Source of the DNA: Ignisphaera sp.
Lineage (GTDB): Archaea > Thermoproteota > Thermoprotei_A > Sulfolobales > Ignisphaeraceae
Direction of reading: 5' to 3'
NCBI GenBank assembly: GCA_028275825.1
Contig: JAPWTX010000001.1
Coordinates: forward strand, 1 to 64,000
Length of the DNA stretch: 64,000 bases
The position numbers and the translations under genes were made by a program. Below the pieces are notes generated by a model. That model saw only the letters and a list, made by a program, of their open reading frames with translations. It did not search any database and was not told the DNA's origin. Of the stretch, positions 9,298 to 18,552 are shown in pieces (the first letter of the stretch is position 1; each line of letters starts with the position of its first letter).

Positions 9298-9508
9298 GAT
9301 CCTCCCTTATAGACTTAACCGCAAAACCGGGCTCACTAGGCTTAACATTCTTTAAAATCTCATCCCACTTCTCAACAAACTTCCTGATCTTGATTTTCCA
9401 AGCGAGTTCCTCTAAATGCTTTCTAACTTCTTCAGCTATATCAACACCATTTTCCTCCAAAATCTTCTTAACCTCTTCAGGAACTCTAACGCTAATAACA
9501 ACACTCAT
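9284..9508 (-). CDS. vapB: VapB-type antitoxin
   Basis: A small protein of 74 residues starting MSVVISVRVPEEVKKILEEN, the archaeal VapB/RHH-like N-terminal domain, with a C-terminal part (KWDEILKNVKPSEPGFAVKS, then IREDRENH) that would wrap the toxin. It is intact although its partner vapC is broken. On the minus strand a TATA-like GTTTATAAAC (rc of about 9545-9554) and the 8-bp palindrome AGTATACT (9515-9522) lie upstream. The palindrome is a possible self-operator, by inference only. Confidence 0.75.
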   Translation of the reverse strand: MSVVISVRVPEEVKKILEENGVDIAEEVRKHLEELAWKIKIRKFVEKWDEILKNVKPSEPGFAVKSIREDRENH

Positions 9509-9509
9509 A

Positions 9510-10377
9510 GCTACTCATCAAAGTATACTGTATTTGTCTACAAGTTTATAAACCATATATATCTACACACCTTGAACTAATAAAGTATGAGAAAACTTGA
9601 GGTGCTTAATAAAGAATATGCAAAGCGCTACGTAGTTCTCATGAAGATGTGAATGCTATCCCCTCTCACTTCTCCTCAGCTTTCGCTCCCACCTACATCT
9701 CCACAAACCCTTGCCAAAGCCCTCTACAACAATCTCAAATTCACCAGCAAGCACACCGCTTATCAGCGGCTCATCTACAATAGGGTTAAGACAACAATGT
9801 CTGTTAAAACCTCTCTAGACTCAACATCCCCTGTCACGACCTTGACCAAAGCCTTTCTAGAGTAGAGCTATGTCTGAGGAAGTTCTCTTGCTGTCTCTAA
9901 AAACACTTCATAGGTGTCTTCAGGAGGCTGCAGATTAAGGGGTTTTGCTATGTCTATAGGTGTTGGGTTTCAAAACTGTTATAGTGTAAGTGTGTTAATA
10001 ACTCTATTGCTAACTCTTATCCTCAGCTTTATAGCCATAGTCAACACCCTTAATTCTATCGACAAGCACTCTATGCATTTCAGCACCCGTTCTACAAACA
10101 CCTACAATACATTGCTACATCTAACCATAAAGCTGTATTCAAATACCCTACTCCAATTGGTTAAGTGTTTAAGCAATAATGCAAAAACTTTAGACAATTA
10201 ACAAGCAAAGCTTGCTCTCCACGTGTACTTTCTTCCGCTCTTCTGATGACTTCTCTTCCTCATCCCTTTCCCTATACCTCCTAAAGACAAACCCAAGTGT
10301 TATTGCTGCCAGTAGGTGTAGTTTTCAAGCCTCTGAATAATTCCCATACCCTAGCACCACTACTCTCACCAACTCCT
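9510..10377. other. Gene-poor region with coding remnants
   Basis: No convincing intact gene. Short plus-strand pieces include a 21-codon frame at 9587 (MRKLEVLNKEYAKRYVVLMK). On the minus strand, near 9656-9790, is a frame reading PIVDEPLISGVLAGEFEIVV. Near 10200-10310 is a hydrophobic tail, LLAAITLGFVFRRYRERDEE, which looks like the membrane-anchored C-terminus of a lost surface protein. None identifies a family. Confidence 0.4.
9950..10201 (+). CDS. Possible small membrane protein
   Basis: An open frame with a central hydrophobic segment (VSVLITLLLTLILSFIAIVN) that would form one transmembrane helix, followed by a polar Asn/Thr/Ser-rich C-terminus. ATG at 9950 gives about 83 residues; the frame is also open upstream to 9914. 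No family is recognised. Its place among gene remnants makes a chance frame quite possible. Confidence 0.25.
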   Translation: MSIGVGFQNCYSVSVLITLLLTLILSFIAIVNTLNSIDKHSMHFSTRSTNTYNTLLHLTIKLYSNTLLQLVKCLSNNAKTLDN

Positions 10378-10790
10378 CTACTTCCTCAAGCATAAACTCC
10401 CCAGGACTCTTCCCATATACTTCAGCATCATTTCCCACTCCTCCTTATTGACTATAGCAAGCCTAGCCATTCTGTGTGCCTCCTTAACCAGGAGATCCTT
10501 AGGCATTAGCCCTAATCATGCCCTCACGAGATAAGAACTTAACAAAGAACTCTTGGTAACCAGTAAAAGCTAGTGCAAACCTTTCAATCTTATTACTAAC
10601 TCTCTTCTTAACCTCCACAAACCCCCATCCACATCATTAAACCTCTTCTCAGACCCTTGAACCTCTTATCAATACCTTCAAACTTCTTGTCAATCTCAAT
10701 AAACCTCGTATTTACATACAGCTTTAGATCCGCAATTCTATCCTCAAGCAACCTAAACTTATTATCTGTCTCAGGAAACTTCCTCCCCAT
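10378..10790 (-). pseudogene. Coiled-coil protein (DUF3782-like), degraded
   Basis: The start MGRKFPETDNKFRLLEDRIA leads into heptad-like repeats of the form RFxEIDKKFEGIDKRFKG, typical of crenarchaeal coiled-coil proteins of DUF3782 style. A frame shift near 10625 moves the continuation to VEVKKRVSNKIERFALAFTG and FVKFLSREGMIRANA. A stop is followed by KEAHRMARLAIVNKEEWEMM, ending near 10378. At least two lesions are present. The family assignment rests on the repeat style only. Confidence 0.5.
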
Positions 10791-10795
10791 TCAGT

Positions 10796-10970
10796 AGGCT
10801 AAGCTAGCCACAGACACAACAACAGTTGTTAAAACATTGACTAGGACATCTATAGGGATACCATTAGCCACTAGCCCAGCCACAGCTAATTACCTGCTAT
10901 AAGAGGTGTAATATATGCTGATGCGAAATATACTTCTACAGCATTCAACTGTTTCTTAACCGTAAAAAAA
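10796..10970 (-). pseudogene. Small hydrophobic protein remnant
   Basis: Minus-strand pieces QLNAVEVYFASAYITPLIAG and AVAGLVANGIPIDVLVNVLT plus TTVVVSVASLAY join across one frame break. They would give a short protein with two hydrophobic segments, lying just upstream of the degraded coiled-coil gene, so they may once have formed a pair. Function unknown. Confidence 0.35.
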
Positions 10971-11012
10971 AAAAAGCCGAATTTTTAACTAGTTTTTCTG
11001 GGTGTCTCTAAA

Positions 11013-13049
11013 ATGGGTGTGCTTAGATTGAGTCAAGCCAGTATCGCTACAGCTCTTGTGTTAGCTATTGCAGTGGCTGCATTAGCTGGTACAGCAATAA
11101 GTGTTGTGTTAGCTCCCAAACCTATTCAAGTTGGTTCTCTAGAGGTTGGGGCTGGTAGTGCGCCAAACTGTATAACTATAGAGTTGAGGAGTTCAAGCTT
11201 CTTGCTTAATGGTACGATGTTCTCAGGACACATAATAATTGGTTTTGGTGGTGAGTTCAAATCGATTCACTTAAACGATGTTGTTAAGCAGGGTGGTAGA
11301 GCTACTATATGTTTCAGTGAGGGTGTTAGGAGGGAGTTGGCTAGGTTGAGGGAGATCTATAGGAATGTAAGTACAGATTTAAGTGATAAGGGGTTTGTAG
11401 AGGGGCTAAGTGCAGATGATGTTGTCTCAAGACTTGGCAGGAAATATGCTAGCATAGCCATACCAACGGTTTCGGTAACGCTATGGATGTACGACAGCAA
11501 AGGGTTTAGCTATGTATACACAGCAACAATTTCATCAATACACTTCTACATGAGTAAAGGGCTTAGATACATAGACGCATTTAAGCATAGCCTAAAGGAT
11601 CCAATGGCTATTGTCAGAGAGGGTGTAACCATATCTATACCACCAATAGACAAGCTGTATCCATATCTAGCAAGATTCAACATTACACTCATTGTTGAAA
11701 AGATTGAGAAGCAGTTAAACTTAACAAATAGGGTTCTAGAGGTTTCTCCAAAGCCGCGTTTCAACATAGCTAGTTCTGGAGCTTATATAGATCCTGATGG
11801 CTATATCTACAACTACTGGCTCTATCCCACTACACCACCACAATTCTGGATGGATAGAGTAACTGTTGTGACCCAAGGTGTTGGCGAAGACTATATTGAT
11901 TACTGGACATGGCAGTACTTCATATCTCTATACGGCTCAGCATACCTATTCAGCAAAAGCAAGTTCCCAACACCAGATTCCGTAAGAAGCTTCCTAAATG
12001 GTGCAACTAGTGGTGAATGCTTCCATGAAGGGGCGAAAAGCATGTACTTCGCTTTAAACTACTGCCTAAACCCAGGATCCTACACATTGAACTGGATCCA
12101 CACACTAAACCCCAGCACATACTTTACATCCTACAAACCATACGTCATATCCATAGTTGCCACAACAACACCTCCCAACATGGACATAGATTTTGATTAT
12201 GGCAGTGCAAGTGGCGGTTATGACCAGGTGGGGGTAACATTTATGGGAGCACTTATATGGGGTTATAGCAAGTTATGGGTGCAAGAAAATTCAGGATCTA
12301 TATTCTTCACCTTACCTCAACACTATAACAATGGTTATCGCTATGCAGCGATGATAATACCTTCAGAAATGTATTACTATGGTGATGTACTTCTACTAAC
12401 ATATGATATTAGGAGCTATAACAATGATTACTGGATAGCTATACCAATAGCAACAATAATTCCGTACTACATAGAAGACTTTGAGTACCCGCGAGAAGCT
12501 TGGGACATGAACTACTTTGATGTATATGGTAACTGTGTAGGGACTTGCAAGTATGTAAGCAATATAGTGAGCTATTTATCCAATGTTTTGAGGAGCATTA
12601 ATGTGGAGGAGTATGTGCTGTGGAGCGGTTTCTACTATCAACTACCTGTAGAGACATGGAATCTCATCGATGAATCGCGAACAAGTCAAACCTATGTCGG
12701 TAGTAATTATCCTCTTGCGGCAACAGCCTTTGGAGTCTCCACAGATCTGCTAAGCATGCTGTTTGAGAAAGCTGTTGAGACGTGGATAGAGGATACAGTT
12801 TTAGCTAAGCTTGGAGGATTCATAATAAACTTCATCAGCTTCACAGATATCACTATATATCAATCAGCCTCTGCATACTTCTTCAGTGTCTATAGAGAGT
12901 CTAGCGATTCATATGCAGCCCCAATCACCATAGAGAAGCTTACCTTAGAGAACAAGGTTGATGCATATTATCAAATCAATAAAATGCCACTATGCGTAGA
13001 GTACATAGTTGAAATAGGCTATATTTCAGCTCCTCCAGGCGCCACGTAA
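11013..13049 (+). CDS. Large exported protein of unknown function
   Basis: 678 residues with an N-terminal hydrophobic segment (about 9-34, ASIATALVLAIAVAALAGTA) followed by an Ala-Pro-Lys-Pro junction: a signal peptide or signal anchor. The rest is rich in Tyr, Trp, Ser and Asn with few charged clusters, as in extracellular beta-rich archaeal proteins. Cys are sparse, including a possible pair near 515 (YGNCVGTCKY). No C-terminal membrane segment is present, and no catalytic motif or family is recognised. It is intact although everything around it is decayed, which suggests recent acquisition or selection. A 12-A run (10964-10975) lies upstream. Confidence 0.7.
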   Translation: MGVLRLSQASIATALVLAIAVAALAGTAISVVLAPKPIQVGSLEVGAGSAPNCITIELRSSSFLLNGTMFSGHIIIGFGGEFKSIHLNDVVKQGGRATICFSEGVRRELARLREIYRNVSTDLSDKGFVEGLSADDVVSRLGRKYASIAIPTVSVTLWMYDSKGFSYVYTATISSIHFYMSKGLRYIDAFKHSLKDPMAIVREGVTISIPPIDKLYPYLARFNITLIVEKIEKQLNLTNRVLEVSPKPRFNIASSGAYIDPDGYIYNYWLYPTTPPQFWMDRVTVVTQGVGEDYIDYWTWQYFISLYGSAYLFSKSKFPTPDSVRSFLNGATSGECFHEGAKSMYFALNYCLNPGSYTLNWIHTLNPSTYFTSYKPYVISIVATTTPPNMDIDFDYGSASGGYDQVGVTFMGALIWGYSKLWVQENSGSIFFTLPQHYNNGYRYAAMIIPSEMYYYGDVLLLTYDIRSYNNDYWIAIPIATIIPYYIEDFEYPREAWDMNYFDVYGNCVGTCKYVSNIVSYLSNVLRSINVEEYVLWSGFYYQLPVETWNLIDESRTSQTYVGSNYPLAATAFGVSTDLLSMLFEKAVETWIEDTVLAKLGGFIINFISFTDITIYQSASAYFFSVYRESSDSYAAPITIEKLTLENKVDAYYQINKMPLCVEYIVEIGYISAPPGAT

Positions 13050-13053
13050 TACA

Positions 13054-13085
13054 ACCTCTTTTTATCTATTTCTTTTCTCCTCTCC
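13054..13085 (+). terminator. Pyrimidine-rich terminator
   Basis: Just after the stop of the exported-protein gene is a T/C-dominated tract with CTTTTTATC and TTTCTTTTCTCCTCTCCTT, typical of archaeal T-run termination. No stem is needed. Confidence 0.5.
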
Positions 13086-13989
13086 TTCACTCAATGCAAA
13101 AAAGCGTATATAACATAAAAATAGTTTGTCTTAATTATTACCTATCTTTACCCAAGCTTTATGATCCTAGTCGCCTCTAGCTCATCAATGTAAATGAAAA
13201 CGCTTGTTCATAATCTTTGACGCTTTACTATGGCTGAATGTTTTTATGGGAACTGAGCAGCTTTAATGTTCTATTCCTCAATCATATCTTATTACTTTAG
13301 ATACTGTGACTTGGTGTAATGGTTGTGGCAAGCAAATAAAATACTTTTCCTTAGGTATTGACTGTGAAAGGGGGTAAATTGGCTAGGCATGTTTTGATCC
13401 TGTTAGGTCTAGGCTTGGTTTGAGTCTGCATGAATAATATTCCTTAACAAGACCTAGCTATAGCTGCATCTATTGCCAGCTTGGGAGAACAACTAGTTTA
13501 TGCGTTGAAAGGAGGTGCTTCTTTGGTTAGAGGGAGATAGCAAATGATGTTAAGAGGTTTATTGAGGAGTACAAGGCTGTTACAGGTTTGAAGTGGTTTG
13601 TAAATACTTGAAATGTTTTTAATGATTTTCAGCACTGTGGGGTATGGTAAAGGGGTTCAGCTTTGGAAAATTGCAAGATCTTGATTATATCAAGCTCCTG
13701 AGATCCGTAGGGTTGTGAGTTGCTAGGCAACTGGTGATGAACCGCTGTAGTGAGGGGCTTGGAGGAGGTGTGTTAAATTGCTCGCCAACTATTTACAGAT
13801 ACTCGTAGCTCACAAAGCTTTGTGAGTGCTTGCAGAGTTCTGCTTGGAGTACACTATAAACCGTTATTGTGTCGAGAGCAGTTATACTGTTGTTAGCTAA
13901 GTATCTTGGCAATTCTGTTGAAGATTGCTTAAAATTGTTTAAAATTTGTAGCAGTGTTGTATTAATATTGCAGGTATTGTGAAGGTGTC
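13086..13989. other. Intergenic region without intact genes
   Basis: No intact gene is seen. One short piece near 13533-13611 reads REIANDVKRFIEEYKAVTGL, then KWFVNT and a stop, and may be a gene remnant. A perfect 18-bp palindrome lies at 13809-13826. The remainder shows no recognisable coding. Confidence 0.4.
13809..13826. repeat. Perfect 18-bp palindrome
   Basis: CTCACAAAGCTTTGTGAG reads identically on both strands. It lies about 165 bp before the YjbQ-like gene pair. It could be a dimeric-regulator site or a short hairpin; there is no direct evidence for either. Confidence 0.6.
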
Positions 13990-14388
13990 TTGTGTTTGTC
14001 TGGTCTTAGTTTAAAAATTGTGAGGGTGTTTATTGAAAGCCCTGGATATACTGTTATCGATTTAACAGAGAGTGTAAGGGGTGTAGTGGTTGAATTGAAG
14101 ATGGATAGAGGTATAGTAGTTGTTTATACTAATGAAAGAGGTTGTTCTGTGACTGAAATAGAGTATGAGCCAAATCTCTTGGCTGATTTAGAGGACCTCC
14201 TTAAAAAGCTTGGTTGTATAGAAACAGCTCTATGTGATGTAGTGTTAAGCAGAAGCATTGTTATCCCAGTGATTAATGGTAATCTGTTTTTAGGTCAGTT
14301 TAAAAAAGTAGTCCTTGTTGATACATCGAAAAAATCTGGTGAGAAATCCTTGGTGATGGTTCTTGAAGGTGTTTTCAAAGATAATTGA
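13990..14388 (+). CDS. Divergent YjbQ/UPF0047-family protein (A)
   Basis: 132 residues; the C-terminal half (SRSIVIPVINGNLFLGQFKK, VVLVDTSKKSGEK) matches the conserved strand pattern of the YjbQ family (compare FPVIDGKLVRGTWQNIFLVE in the canonical copy at 57352-57777). The His residues of the family pocket (HATAAI and DDNAHAH in the canonical copy) are missing, so the usual activity is doubtful. It starts at TTG (13990), with TTG at 13996 as an alternative. It overlaps the next gene, another family member, by 26 bp, which suggests a co-translated hetero-oligomer. Confidence 0.6.
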   Translation: MCLSGLSLKIVRVFIESPGYTVIDLTESVRGVVVELKMDRGIVVVYTNERGCSVTEIEYEPNLLADLEDLLKKLGCIETALCDVVLSRSIVIPVINGNLFLGQFKKVVLVDTSKKSGEKSLVMVLEGVFKDN

Positions 14389-14761
14389 TATCCGTACCTA
14401 TGGTCCTATGGAATTTCATCCAATAACAAACATTGTTAGAAAAATCGTGAAAGAGAATTGCTCAGCAGATGGCATTATATGGCTCTCTGTTGAAGGAGCT
14501 ACACCTGCACTTTTAATTCTACAAAAAGGCATGGAAAAAGCATTTATAGAGTACATAACGAAAATTATACCTTTTACTACTTGGAGGCATGGCAATGCCT
14601 ATGCCCATCTAACATCAACACTTATTTCAACAAACCTAGCCATACCTATTATAAATAGCGAACCAGTGCTGAATTATGGTGAAGAGATATATCTTCTGGA
14701 AACAAGACCTGTATACAATCACATAAGAAGAATATTAATAGAGTTACACTGCAACAATTGA
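14363..14761 (+). CDS. Divergent YjbQ/UPF0047-family protein (B)
   Basis: 132 residues. The segment WRHGNAYAHLTSTLISTNLA keeps the NAxAHL pocket motif of YjbQ proteins, followed by the PIINSEPVLNYGEEIYLLE strand pair. The N-terminal half lacks the HATAAI His (it has EGATPALLI). It complements the neighbour, which lacks NAHAH, so the two may share one split function. Start ATG 14363 lies inside the end of protein A. Its stop is adjacent to the right end of a decayed tnpB element. Confidence 0.6.
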   Translation: MKVFSKIIDIRTYGPMEFHPITNIVRKIVKENCSADGIIWLSVEGATPALLILQKGMEKAFIEYITKIIPFTTWRHGNAYAHLTSTLISTNLAIPIINSEPVLNYGEEIYLLETRPVYNHIRRILIELHCNN

Positions 14762-14800
14762 CCTCCACCCCACCCTAAAGAACGGGGCTTTCAGTTGTAA
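14762..14800 (-). mobile_element. IS200/IS605-type right end (with tnpB remnant 2)
   Basis: On the minus strand it reads TTACAACTGAAAGCCCCG, then TTCTTTAGGGTGGGGTGGAG: a CCCC/GGGG stem with TTTAGGGTGGGG, typical of right ends of archaeal tnpB elements. It lies downstream of the decayed tnpB at 14918-16129, in the expected orientation. Similar sequences occur at 49293-49332 and 60776-60803. Confidence 0.6.
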
Positions 14801-14917
14801 TATGCCTAGTTTAATCTGAATACATCATTAACGTAGACCAAACCTCTTAATTATGAACCCCTAAAGCTACTCCTAGAAACATTAGCTAAACCCTTTGTCT
14901 CTGGATGGTTATCCCTA

Positions 14918-16129
14918 TCATTTTAGGGTTCTCAGGGTCTCATCCAAGGACATTCTTCTCACCCACCTCTTCATAAATAACACTGCCACCTCCAGAGAAG
15001 GTTCAATGGGCATTGGAGCTAGCGACGCGAGCCCCTTGGAAGTTAGATACTTTTCTCAAGGTTTAGCATAGCTATTACATCTCTCCCAGATTCAAACCCA
15101 CACACCTAGGGCACTTTAAATGCCTTGGAGTATAGCCCTCATCAGCTTGAGCTGCAGAGTAGGCACGTGGAGGACATGTTTCTTGGATTGATTTTCACTA
15201 CGAGGACTTCTCTAAGCACCTATCTTCAACAGCCAATAATGCTTTTGAATCCTGCTTGGTGTATTCTGTGTTTTAGTATAGAGTCCTTAATATCTCTAAT
15301 CACATTCCTTGAACACTGCTTTGGTAGCTTTTCTAAAATAACTATTGCATTAAGATTCTTGATTAGTAACAACGTTTGCAATTTTAACCTAATATACCTC
15401 TTCCTCTTACACCCTCTACCATGAATAACCCTCTCAACATGCTCATTGCTCTTAACATTCTGCACAACCTCTCCATCCCAGCATATCCAACAGTAATACT
15501 CTTAACGTTTGTTTCAGAGACAAACACCTTATTAAGAATCTTAACAGCCACATTATTCTCATTATCATCAACGAAGATAATGCGTTTAATGCTATCTTTA
15601 TTGATATCAATGTTTTTGGCAAGGCAAAGTACAATAGTAATCTCCTATGCTCATAGTCAATTCTAATTTTTTGGTTGTGTTCTCAGAGCTCATCCATTAT
15701 TAATGTACTTCTGGTAGAGTTTATGAGGAGCTGGCCCTACAGACACTCCAGTCTCTGTGAGTGCAAATGAGGATAATTACGCACCCTATACACCTTCACA
15801 AGTAGTCATCTAGTCAAATACTAACCTTAACTGATTCCTGATTTCTCTAACTTCGTCAAACCCTTCTTTCTGAATTTGTTGAAATTCTTAATCCTAGTTG
15901 ATGCATCTTGACATACTGTGTGAATGTAGCAACTTGGCAACTGCGAGTATTTCTTATGTAACTCACGATACTTGTCTCTCTTCAACCTAGTGAACGAATC
16001 AATATTATTTTTAAAACCATATCTCACAATCTTCAAGAGAACCTACCTATAGAGTTCTTTAAGCTCTCTAAACACCTCAAACCTCTTCTCAGTAAGCCTA
16101 ATATTCAACACAATAATAGTTCTAGACAT
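14918..16129 (-). pseudogene. tnpB: TnpB (IS200/IS605 OrfB family), heavily decayed
   Basis: Pieces in several minus-strand frames recompose a TnpB. The order is MSRTIIVLNIRLTEKRFEVF (start 16129), KYSQLPSCYIHTVCQDASTR with KNFNKFRKKG, a MLGWRGCAEC segment, and NLNAIVILEKLPKQCSRNVI with the RuvC-II Glu. A zinc-ribbon remnant (CLLC; HLKCPRC) follows, then a tail APMPIEPSLEVAVL ending near 14918. Many shifts and stops make it non-functional. A short frame just upstream (GRVRNWIKDFKKLLEEVEKN, 16133-16200) may belong to the same element. Confidence 0.8.
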
Positions 16130-16313
16130 TTCACTTGTTCTTCTCAACCTCCTCTAGAAGCTTCTTGAAGTCCTTAATCCAATTCCTAACCCTGCCCCTA
16201 GACACCCCTTAACCTAACAAACATCTCCACGTGCTCGTGAATCTTAAGTAGGTTGAATGGGGTTGCCTTCTGAATACAACATCCATTATTCCCTCTCCTT
16301 AGCCTCCCTCAGG

Positions 16314-16484
16314 TTAAGCTCCATTACGGTAACTAGGTCGCTGTCCAGCCTTAATCCACCACAGAAGGATTGAAACCACCTTACCCTCATGGATATTAAT
16401 ACTTATGCATTCATTGACCGTTAAGCTACCGAAGTACTTCCAAAGGCATTCACCATTGACTATCACATTTTCGGTGTTCACCAT
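16314..16484 (-). pseudogene. ABC transporter ATP-binding protein, N-terminal fragment
   Basis: ATG at 16484 gives MVNTENVIVNGECLWKYFGS, then LTVNECISINIHEGKVVSIL, the opening strands of an ABC ATPase of branched-chain amino acid/urea type. The product then leaves the family before Walker A and stops at 16314. It belongs to the same more GC-rich segment as the ClC gene, so it may have arrived with it. Confidence 0.45.
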
Positions 16485-16584
16485 CGGTTAAAGCTGATGC
16501 TGAAGAATTTTTAAATTTGCAACCCATTAGGTAAGCTCTATAGGCTTTAAGAACATCGTTATATAATACATAAGGGGATTACCA

Positions 16585-18411
16585 GTGAACATTATAAAAA
16601 GTAATGATGAAGAGCTCAATGCCTTAGTAGACTTAAAGCCACCTAAAGTGTGGAGAACTGCATGGATATCTAACTACTATGTTAAGTGGTTCATACTGGG
16701 GGCAGTAATAGGCGTTGTTGCAGGCATCTCCGCCCTAGCCTTCTACTTCACGTTGAAGCTCATGGAGCACCTTTTCCTAGGCCTAATCGTTGGTGTATCG
16801 GTTCCTGAACCAATTGGTGAGGGTGGTTCATTGGCAAGTGGATTTAGGGTTGTTAACTACTGGCTAATACCTGTATCAACAACCCTCGGGGGCTTACTAT
16901 CAGGTTTAATAGTCTATACCTGGGCCCCGGAGGCCGAAGGGCACGGCACTGATGCTGCCATAAATGCCTACCATAGGCTACAGGGTAAGATAAGGAGGAG
17001 GATCCCTTTAATAAAGTTGGTGGCGTCAGCTATAACCATAGGGTCAGGGGGTAGTGCCGGTAGGGAGGGGCCTACGGCCCAGCTCAGCGCTGGCATTGCT
17101 TCAGCCATAGCTGACCTTCTTAGGCTATCGCCTGATGACAGGAGGAGAGCGGTAGCTGTTGGTATTGGGGCTGGCGTTGGCTCAATATTCAAGGCACCGA
17201 TCGGCGGTGCAATATTAGCAGCCGAAGTGCTCTACATGAGAGATATTGAGTCTGAGGTCCTCTTCCCAGCCCTGGTGGCGTCGGCCGTGGGTTACTCGAT
17301 ATTTGGTTCCATTGTGGGCTTCACCCCCATATTCGGCTACTACACGGGCATATTCAACCCAGCAAGGCTATCCCTCTACGTGGTGCTTGGCATCATCGAT
17401 GGGCTATTTGCAGTGCTATATGTCAAGACATTCTATGCAATCCACGATTCGTTTAAGAAGTGGCGTATTAGCAACTATGCGAAGCCTGTGGTAGGCGGTT
17501 TATTAGCTGGCTTAATAGGCCTAATGGCCCCTGAGGTGCTTGGTACTAGTTACGGTTGGGTTAATCTAGCTGAGTTCGAGAAGCTAAGCCTATTCACATC
17601 GCCAGTGCTTCCACCCATTGTGCTACTGGTGGCTTTACCATTCCTGAAGGTCTTAGCCACATCATTCACAATAGGATCAGGGGGTAGTGGTGGTGTGTTT
17701 GCCCCTGGGATAGTCATAGGGGCTCTAGTAGGCCTTGACATGGGGTTACTCTTTCACTACCTACTCCCATCACTAGTACCAGATGCAGCCCCCTTCGTAA
17801 TCGTAAGTATGCTTGCCCTATTTGGCGCCGCGGCTAAAGCGCCATTAGCCGTCATGTTCATGGTCGTGGAGATGACTGGTAGTTATCAATTGCTACCTGC
17901 AGCAATGATTGCCGTGGCTACAGCTTACTTAGTTTCTGGAAACAATACAATCTACAGGGCCCAGGTACCCACAAGGAGGGATTCACCAGCTCACGTGGGT
18001 GAGTACAGCGTACCAGTACTCATGGAGATTAAGGTTAGTGATTGCGAACTGAATAAGGGGCCTGTGGTTAAGATTGATGAAAGCGTTAATAACGCAGTGA
18101 ATGTGATGCTCCAGCACCGTTACACATCATTACCAGTCGTGAATCACGATGGCAATCTAGTTGGTGTAGTGCACTTACTAGACGTACTAGGTAAGAGGGG
18201 GGCCATAGGCATGTACGTTAAGGCTGTGGGTAGCTACGTGCAACCTGACTCAACGCTTTACGATGCCTGGGAAGTGATGAGCCGCGAAGGCACCACATGG
18301 GTGCCCGTAGTGAAGAGCGGGAAACTCATTGGGGTATTGACTATGGAATCCATGAGGAGGGCATATGACTTAAGGATTAGCTCAGCTAAATCAACATCAA
18401 ATAAGCCTTAA
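16585..18411 (+). CDS. ClC-family chloride channel/transporter with CBS pair
   Basis: A 608-residue membrane protein with about ten or more hydrophobic segments (40-460) and two CBS domains (about 480-600). Pore motifs: a GHGTDA variant of the GSGIP loop near 117; GREGP with the gating Glu near 160 (GSGGSAGREGPTAQLSAGIA); GGVFAPG near 369, matching GxFxP. It moves Cl- (or another anion, perhaps coupled to H+); the CBS pair may sense adenine nucleotides. Start GTG with a GGGGATT ribosome site. Codon use is clearly more GC-rich than in neighbours, suggesting horizontal acquisition. Confidence 0.93.
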   Translation: MNIIKSNDEELNALVDLKPPKVWRTAWISNYYVKWFILGAVIGVVAGISALAFYFTLKLMEHLFLGLIVGVSVPEPIGEGGSLASGFRVVNYWLIPVSTTLGGLLSGLIVYTWAPEAEGHGTDAAINAYHRLQGKIRRRIPLIKLVASAITIGSGGSAGREGPTAQLSAGIASAIADLLRLSPDDRRRAVAVGIGAGVGSIFKAPIGGAILAAEVLYMRDIESEVLFPALVASAVGYSIFGSIVGFTPIFGYYTGIFNPARLSLYVVLGIIDGLFAVLYVKTFYAIHDSFKKWRISNYAKPVVGGLLAGLIGLMAPEVLGTSYGWVNLAEFEKLSLFTSPVLPPIVLLVALPFLKVLATSFTIGSGGSGGVFAPGIVIGALVGLDMGLLFHYLLPSLVPDAAPFVIVSMLALFGAAAKAPLAVMFMVVEMTGSYQLLPAAMIAVATAYLVSGNNTIYRAQVPTRRDSPAHVGEYSVPVLMEIKVSDCELNKGPVVKIDESVNNAVNVMLQHRYTSLPVVNHDGNLVGVVHLLDVLGKRGAIGMYVKAVGSYVQPDSTLYDAWEVMSREGTTWVPVVKSGKLIGVLTMESMRRAYDLRISSAKSTSNKP

Positions 18412-18430
18412 CCAACGTCTACTTGGTTAA
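18408..18430 (+). terminator. Hairpin spanning the ClC stop codon
   Basis: TTAACCAA (18408-18415) and TTGGTTAA (18423-18430) form a perfect 8-bp stem with a 7-base loop that includes the TAA stop at 18409-18411. It may act in termination or transcript stability. Confidence 0.4.
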
Positions 18431-18552
18431 CAACACCTTTAAGCAAATTTAAGAAGCGCGTTTCAGTGATTGATTAGATATTGTTCCACGAAGCATGAAG
18501 GGAGGTTAAAAAGAGGTTACCCTCTCCCACTTGTTAAGCTCATCCCAAAACA

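Noticed and set aside
15125-15666. Plus-strand frames of 80-100 codons at 15.1-15.7 kb
   Set aside because: They are the complement of decayed TnpB pieces that clearly read on the minus strand.
16361-16378. CRISPR-like word CAGAAGGATTGAAAC
   Set aside because: A single occurrence with no second repeat or spacer spacing, and it lies inside the ABC ATPase fragment in coding frame. Chance similarity.
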